Shown here: positions 60,606 to 64,000 of the stretch, one piece after another
Numbering within the stretch: position 1 is the stretch's first letter
Layout of the letters: each line of letters begins with the position of its first letter
DNA from: Natronorubrum sulfidifaciens JCM 14089
GTDB taxonomy: Archaea; Halobacteriota; Halobacteria; Halobacteriales; Natrialbaceae
DNA: 64,000 nucleotides
Reading direction: 5' to 3'
Assembly (NCBI RefSeq): GCF_000337735.1
Contig: NZ_AOHX01000029.1
Span: 127,329-191,328, forward strand
Made by a program: the position numbers and the translations under genes
Notes under the pieces: model-generated
What the model was told of the DNA's origin: nothing
Database searches by the model: none
Seen by the model: the letters and a program-made list of their open reading frames with translations, nothing else

Positions 60606-61523
60606 ATGGAGGTGGACTGTGCGGGCTGTGCGGGCTGTTGTCTGGACTGGCGGCCGCTGCTCGAGGCCGAAGGCGACGAGACAGATCACCAACGACGGCG
60701 GCCGTTCGACGATCCGAACGCAACGCGAGCGCCGCTCGACGACGATCCGATTTTCGTCCCGCTGACCCGCGACGAGGTCCGGGCGTTCCTCGAGGTAGGG
60801 CTGGCAGCCGCACTGACGCCGCGGTTCTGGCACGCCCGAGAGACGTCCGAGGGCGTCGAGATCGACGACCGCTCAGTCGCCGCTGTCGCGGGACGGCCGG
60901 TCTTCTTTGTCGGCCTGCGAAAGCCGCCGAAACCGGTCGCTCCTGTCGGCCGCGAGGAGCCGACGTGGCTCCCGACGTGTGTCTTTCTCGACCCGACGAC
61001 GCTGCAGTGTCGCGTCCACGGCGGCGAGCACTTCCCCGAGGAGTGTAGCGCGTATCCGAAACACACCCTCACACTCGAGCACGAAACGGAGTGTGAACGC
61101 GTCGAGTCCGCCGGCGGCGGCGAGCGCCTGCTCGATGCGGCCGTCGACGACGACCTCGATGGCCTCTTGCTAGGCTCGCAGGCCCTCGGTGCGAAGCTGT
61201 TCGCCCATCCCCAACCGGACGCCCTCGAGGGCGTCATCGACCGCGCTGCGGCCGGAACGTTGACGACGGCCGACCGTGCGGAGTGTCTCGCCGTCGCCGC
61301 GGCCTCGAGTCCCGGCACGCTCGCGACGTCCGACCACCACTACGAGCAGGCGCTGGATCGCGTGCTCGAGCAAGCAGATGACGGTTCGTGGGTCGGGCCG
61401 GCGATCCGCGAGTGGCAGCGCCGACGGGACACAGGCGAGGGAGTGCCGTCGCCGGCGGTCGCCGACCGCGTCGAAGTCGACCGCGGTGCCTCCGAAACGC
61501 CGGGGTGGGACGCCCTCGAGTGA
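60606..61523 (+). CDS. YkgJ-like cysteine cluster protein
   Basis: A 305-residue protein that starts MEVDCAGCAGCCLDW: C5, C8, C11 and C12 with later TCVFL, QCRVHGGEHFPEECSAYP form the YkgJ/CxxCxxCC cluster likely to bind zinc or an Fe-S centre. The second half (about 170-305) is alpha-helical and haloarchaea-specific in look. Function unknown. The ATG at 60606 is the natural start. Confidence 0.87.
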   Translation: MEVDCAGCAGCCLDWRPLLEAEGDETDHQRRRPFDDPNATRAPLDDDPIFVPLTRDEVRAFLEVGLAAALTPRFWHARETSEGVEIDDRSVAAVAGRPVFFVGLRKPPKPVAPVGREEPTWLPTCVFLDPTTLQCRVHGGEHFPEECSAYPKHTLTLEHETECERVESAGGGERLLDAAVDDDLDGLLLGSQALGAKLFAHPQPDALEGVIDRAAAGTLTTADRAECLAVAAASSPGTLATSDHHYEQALDRVLEQADDGSWVGPAIREWQRRRDTGEGVPSPAVADRVEVDRGASETPGWDALE

Positions 61524-61578
61524 GCGCAGTCCCGTCGTCGGGAACGACTGTTAAGGCCGTCCCAGCCGAACGAAGGCT

Positions 61579-62523
61579 ATGAACGTACTCGTGACGGGGG
61601 CGACCGGCTTCGTTGGCCGACGACTCGTCGACGCCCTACTCGAGACGACGGCCCACGACGTGACCGTCCTCGTCAGAGACGCCGATGCCTACGACCCACC
61701 CGGGGGCGTCACCGTCGTCGAAGGTGACGTCCTCGAGCCGGGCGGGTTCGAGGCGAGCCTCGAGGGCGTCGACGTCGCCTACTACCTGATCCACGCGATG
61801 GACGCCAGCGGGGACTTCGCCGCGCGGGATCGACTCGCGGCCCGGAATTTCGAGCGCGCAGCCAGCGACGCCGGCCTTGAGCGGATCGTCTACCTCAGCG
61901 GGCTCGGCAGCGACGCGGACCGGCTCTCGAGTCACCTCGCCTCCCGCCGCGAAGTCGAGACGATACTCGCGGGCGGAACCGCCGACGTCACGGTCCTCAG
62001 GGCGGCGGTCATCGTCGGCGACGGCAGTGCGAGCTTTCGGATGGTCCGCCAGCTCGCGACACGGCTGCCGGTGATGATCACACCGCAGTGGATCGAGACG
62101 CCCTGCCAGCCGATCGCGATCGATGACGTCGTCGCGTACTGTCTGGCCGTCCTCGAGCGGCCGGAGACGGCCGGGGGAACGTACGAGATCGGCGGCCCGG
62201 ACGTGCTCACCTACCGGGAGATGCTGACGCGGACGGCCGCAATCGCGACTGGGCGGCGACCACTGATCGTTCCGGTCCCGATTCTGAGTCCGCGGCTCTC
62301 GGCGTACTGGGTCGGGCTCGTTACCGACGTTCCGAAGGAACTCGCCTACCCGCTGATCGGCGGCGTTCGCAACCCCGTCGTCGTCACGGACGATCGGTTG
62401 GCACAGCTCGTCGATGTCGAGTTGACACCGTTCGACGTTGCCGTCCGACGGGCGCTCGGTACCGACCACGAGACGAGCACACGCCTCGAGACACGGACAC
62501 GACCGGGGCGAAACATCGAATGA
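61579..62523 (+). CDS. NAD(P)-binding atypical SDR (NmrA/NDUFA9-like)
   Basis: A 314-residue Rossmann protein with VLVTGATGFVGRRLVDALL, VEGDVLE (Asp contacting the adenine), VYLSGLGSD and VGDGSASFRMVRQLA. The catalytic YxxxK is absent, as in atypical extended SDRs. Related bacterial proteins are paired with a DUF2867 domain, but here the C-terminus is short. Its stop overlaps the ATG of the next membrane protein gene (ATGA), so they work together. Substrate unknown. Confidence 0.9.
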   Translation: MNVLVTGATGFVGRRLVDALLETTAHDVTVLVRDADAYDPPGGVTVVEGDVLEPGGFEASLEGVDVAYYLIHAMDASGDFAARDRLAARNFERAASDAGLERIVYLSGLGSDADRLSSHLASRREVETILAGGTADVTVLRAAVIVGDGSASFRMVRQLATRLPVMITPQWIETPCQPIAIDDVVAYCLAVLERPETAGGTYEIGGPDVLTYREMLTRTAAIATGRRPLIVPVPILSPRLSAYWVGLVTDVPKELAYPLIGGVRNPVVVTDDRLAQLVDVELTPFDVAVRRALGTDHETSTRLETRTRPGRNIE

Positions 62524-63206
62524 CGTCGCCGGAGTACGGCGAGACGTGGGTGTATGAAAGTCTCGTCGGAACGGTGCCCGGACTCGACGTCTCGGCTCGG
62601 ACGGCGGTCGCACTCCAGTTTCTCGGCTTCGAAGCCGCGATCCTCGTCGTCGCGGCCGTCTACGACCTCCCGGCGGCCGTCCTCCCCGGCACGGCCGCCG
62701 TCGTCGTCGCGACGATCGGCAGCTGGCTGATGGTCCGGTTCAGTCGCACCGTCCGCGATCTCCAGACGCCGGCCGCGTACCGGCGGCTGCTGTTTGGCTC
62801 GAGCATCGACGTCGTCCTCGGTGTCCTCGCCTTTGTTACGCTGGTCACCTACCTGTTCGTCGTCGAGCCGGGCTCGAGCGAGGAGTCACTCGTGACCGGG
62901 CTGTTCGGGCCCGACCCACCAGTCGTGGCGGTCTGGCTTGCGCTGCTCGTTCTCTGGGACGTCGTCTACCGAATCGGCACGTGCTGGTGGGCGAGTCTCG
63001 TCGGCTGCTGGCGGGCGCTCGTCTACGAGTTCGATCCCGAAACGACGCGGCGCTACCGGCGAGCAGATGCGATCAACGTCGCGTTTGCAGGGGTACAGCT
63101 CCTGTTGGTTCCGTTCGTGATCGGCGATCCGCTGTTAGTTGCCGTTCTCAGTGGGCACGTCGTCGCCGTCGTCGCGGTCACGACGCTCTCGTGGCTACGA
63201 CAGTAA
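62520..63206 (+). CDS. Polytopic membrane protein
   Basis: A 228-residue protein with about six hydrophobic segments (about 28-52, 54-72, 95-118, 136-158, 185-203, 205-225), a short N-terminal polar part (MTSPEYGETWVYESLVG), and a loop with paired Trp and Cys (GTCWWASLVGCWRALVYEFDPE). Translationally coupled to the SDR-like gene by a 4-bp overlap. I do not recognise the function; DUF7530-type haloarchaeal proteins have a similar look. Confidence 0.72.
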   Translation: MTSPEYGETWVYESLVGTVPGLDVSARTAVALQFLGFEAAILVVAAVYDLPAAVLPGTAAVVVATIGSWLMVRFSRTVRDLQTPAAYRRLLFGSSIDVVLGVLAFVTLVTYLFVVEPGSSEESLVTGLFGPDPPVVAVWLALLVLWDVVYRIGTCWWASLVGCWRALVYEFDPETTRRYRRADAINVAFAGVQLLLVPFVIGDPLLVAVLSGHVVAVVAVTTLSWLRQ

Positions 63207-63252
63207 CACGTCTGAAAATCAGTTCAGTCGTCGATCATGCACTCCCGAGCCA

Positions 63253-63426
63253 CTAGTTCGACTTGATCTGTTCGAACTGGTCCAGCAACTCCTCGGCCGA
63301 CTCACCGGAGTCGTACTCGACTTTCCCGTGATAGATCGTCCGCTCGTCGTCGAAATCGGCGTCGACCCTCGAGGCTTGCCGCTCGCGGCGCTCGTGTTCG
63401 TCTTCGTCGTAGGCACCCATTGACAT
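63253..63426 (-). CDS. DUF5786-family small protein
   Basis: A 57-residue acidic protein, MSMGAYDEDEHERRERQASR then VDADFDDERTIYHGKVEYDS and the coiled end EELLDQFEQIKSN. This is the conserved haloarchaeal DUF5786 pattern. The start at 63426 gives the family-typical MSMGAYDEDE; 63441 adds five residues. The divergent neighbour is the DUF5784 gene. Function unknown. Confidence 0.87.
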   Translation of the reverse strand: MSMGAYDEDEHERRERQASRVDADFDDERTIYHGKVEYDSGESAEELLDQFEQIKSN

Positions 63427-63529
63427 GGTGTATACATCCATGTTACACGGTGACGCATATCAATGTAACGGTCCTTCACATCGCAGTGTGGACGCAACAC
63501 GTATGGCTCCCCGGGCTGTAATAAGCGGT

Positions 63530-64000
63530 GTGGCACGGCCGCTTCGCTTTCGTTATTCGCCCACGTTCTGGAGCGAACAGCGAGTCCGACAGGAAATTCT
63601 CCAGCCGCTTCGCTCGAACATCGGCGCCCGCGCGGTGACGCCGCGGTTCGAGATCGGCGCGAACTGGGAGACACACCGCTTCGAGATGCAAAACGGCGAT
63701 CTCGCACTCTTTGCGCGAAACGACGAGGAAGCCTACTGGATGGGCAACACCGAGACGCCCTCGTCGCTGTGGCGAACCGACAAGTTCGGCTGGCAGTCGG
63801 TTCCACATCACGTCGCCCGCTGGAGCAAGCGCGAACTGCTTGCGACCCTTCACGAGGAAGATCCGTGGCTCGCGGACTACCCACACATTTCGTGGTATTT
63901 TCTCCCCGTCTTCATGTCCAAAGACGGCCGCGAGTCGACGCGTGCGTTCTTTCGCGAACACGCCGCCGGCTTCCCCGACGCCGGCCGACGCGAGACGACC
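63530..64000 (+). CDS. DUF5784-family protein (partial)
   Basis: The first 157 residues of a haloarchaeal DUF5784-type protein, reading VARPLRFRYSPTFWSEQRVR and on with EAYWMGNTETPSSLWRTDKF, LATLHEEDPWLADYPHISWY and FMSKDGRESTRAFFREHAAG. It is cut by the right edge of the window. GTG at 63530 matches the family start (ARPLRF); an ATG at 63503 is in frame and would add nine residues. Function unknown. Confidence 0.8.
   Translation, partial: MARPLRFRYSPTFWSEQRVRQEILQPLRSNIGARAVTPRFEIGANWETHRFEMQNGDLALFARNDEEAYWMGNTETPSSLWRTDKFGWQSVPHHVARWSKRELLATLHEEDPWLADYPHISWYFLPVFMSKDGRESTRAFFREHAAGFPDAGRRETT

Overview
The window is a dense stretch of haloarchaeal chromosome. The evidence is high GC, strongly acidic proteins, many CTCGAG-type codon pairs, TATA boxes about 27 nt ahead of start codons (leaderless transcripts), twin-arginine lipoproteins, a PGF-CTERM surface protein, and the archaeal set NMD3, aTrm5-like, RadA, SRP54, FtsY, eIF6, L39e, L31e, LX and prefoldin. 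The composition and family mix suggest Natrialbaceae (Natrinema/Haloterrigena-like), but that is inference. No large provirus, plasmid or CRISPR array is visible.

Layout. 1-2.5 kb: argG-argH (argininosuccinate synthase and lyase; argH runs off the left edge). 2.7-10.9 kb: membrane HTH regulator, small membrane proteins, 2H phosphoesterase, XPD-like helicase, metallophosphoesterase, M29 aminopeptidase, a Usp and an SDR. 10.9-16.6 kb: degenerate cupredoxin, then an operon of FAD oxidoreductase, VOC protein and serine esterase that recalls bacterial quinone-detoxification (Mhq) genes, divergent from a glutamate-cysteine ligase-like gene and followed by a C45 acyltransferase-like gene. 16.6-17.5 kb: a decayed patch with a palindromic element, the tail of a bat-type regulator and a broken membrane gene. 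17.5-24.3 kb: Usp, BCCT transporter, tRNA-Arg with a duplicated 3' end, YccF protein, poly-acidic lipoprotein, UPF0200 kinase and RNA-binding partner. 24.3-35 kb: SRP54, two rhodaneses, DUF2391 protein, deacetylase-like lipoprotein, rubrerythrin-like protein, thiE-thiM, GNAT, PAP2, SHOCT. 35-40 kb: ftsY, pfdA, L18a/LX, then eif6, L31e, L39e, separated by two other genes. 40-50.9 kb: Tat-exported HExxH protein, ThpR, FAD amine-oxidase-like enzyme, TPR protein, DUF424, ABC-2 exporter, SufS, orphan PGF-CTERM binding protein, HD protein, SufU. 51-64 kb: RadA, PQQ-like propeller, PspAB-HtpX, NMD3-Trm5-like, second XPD/DinG-like helicase, an odd tRNA-like gene, cysteine-cluster proteins, SDR-like and membrane genes, DUF5786 and DUF5784 proteins (the last cut by the right edge).

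The most unusual signals are non-coding. A 70-82 bp palindromic repeat family has six copies, one with its 30-bp core flipped. Repeat units carry the stop codons of two unrelated genes. A tRNA-like gene has a self-paired anticodon arm. There is a lone ORB-like site, and a dyad sits at the thiol/quinone gene cluster.
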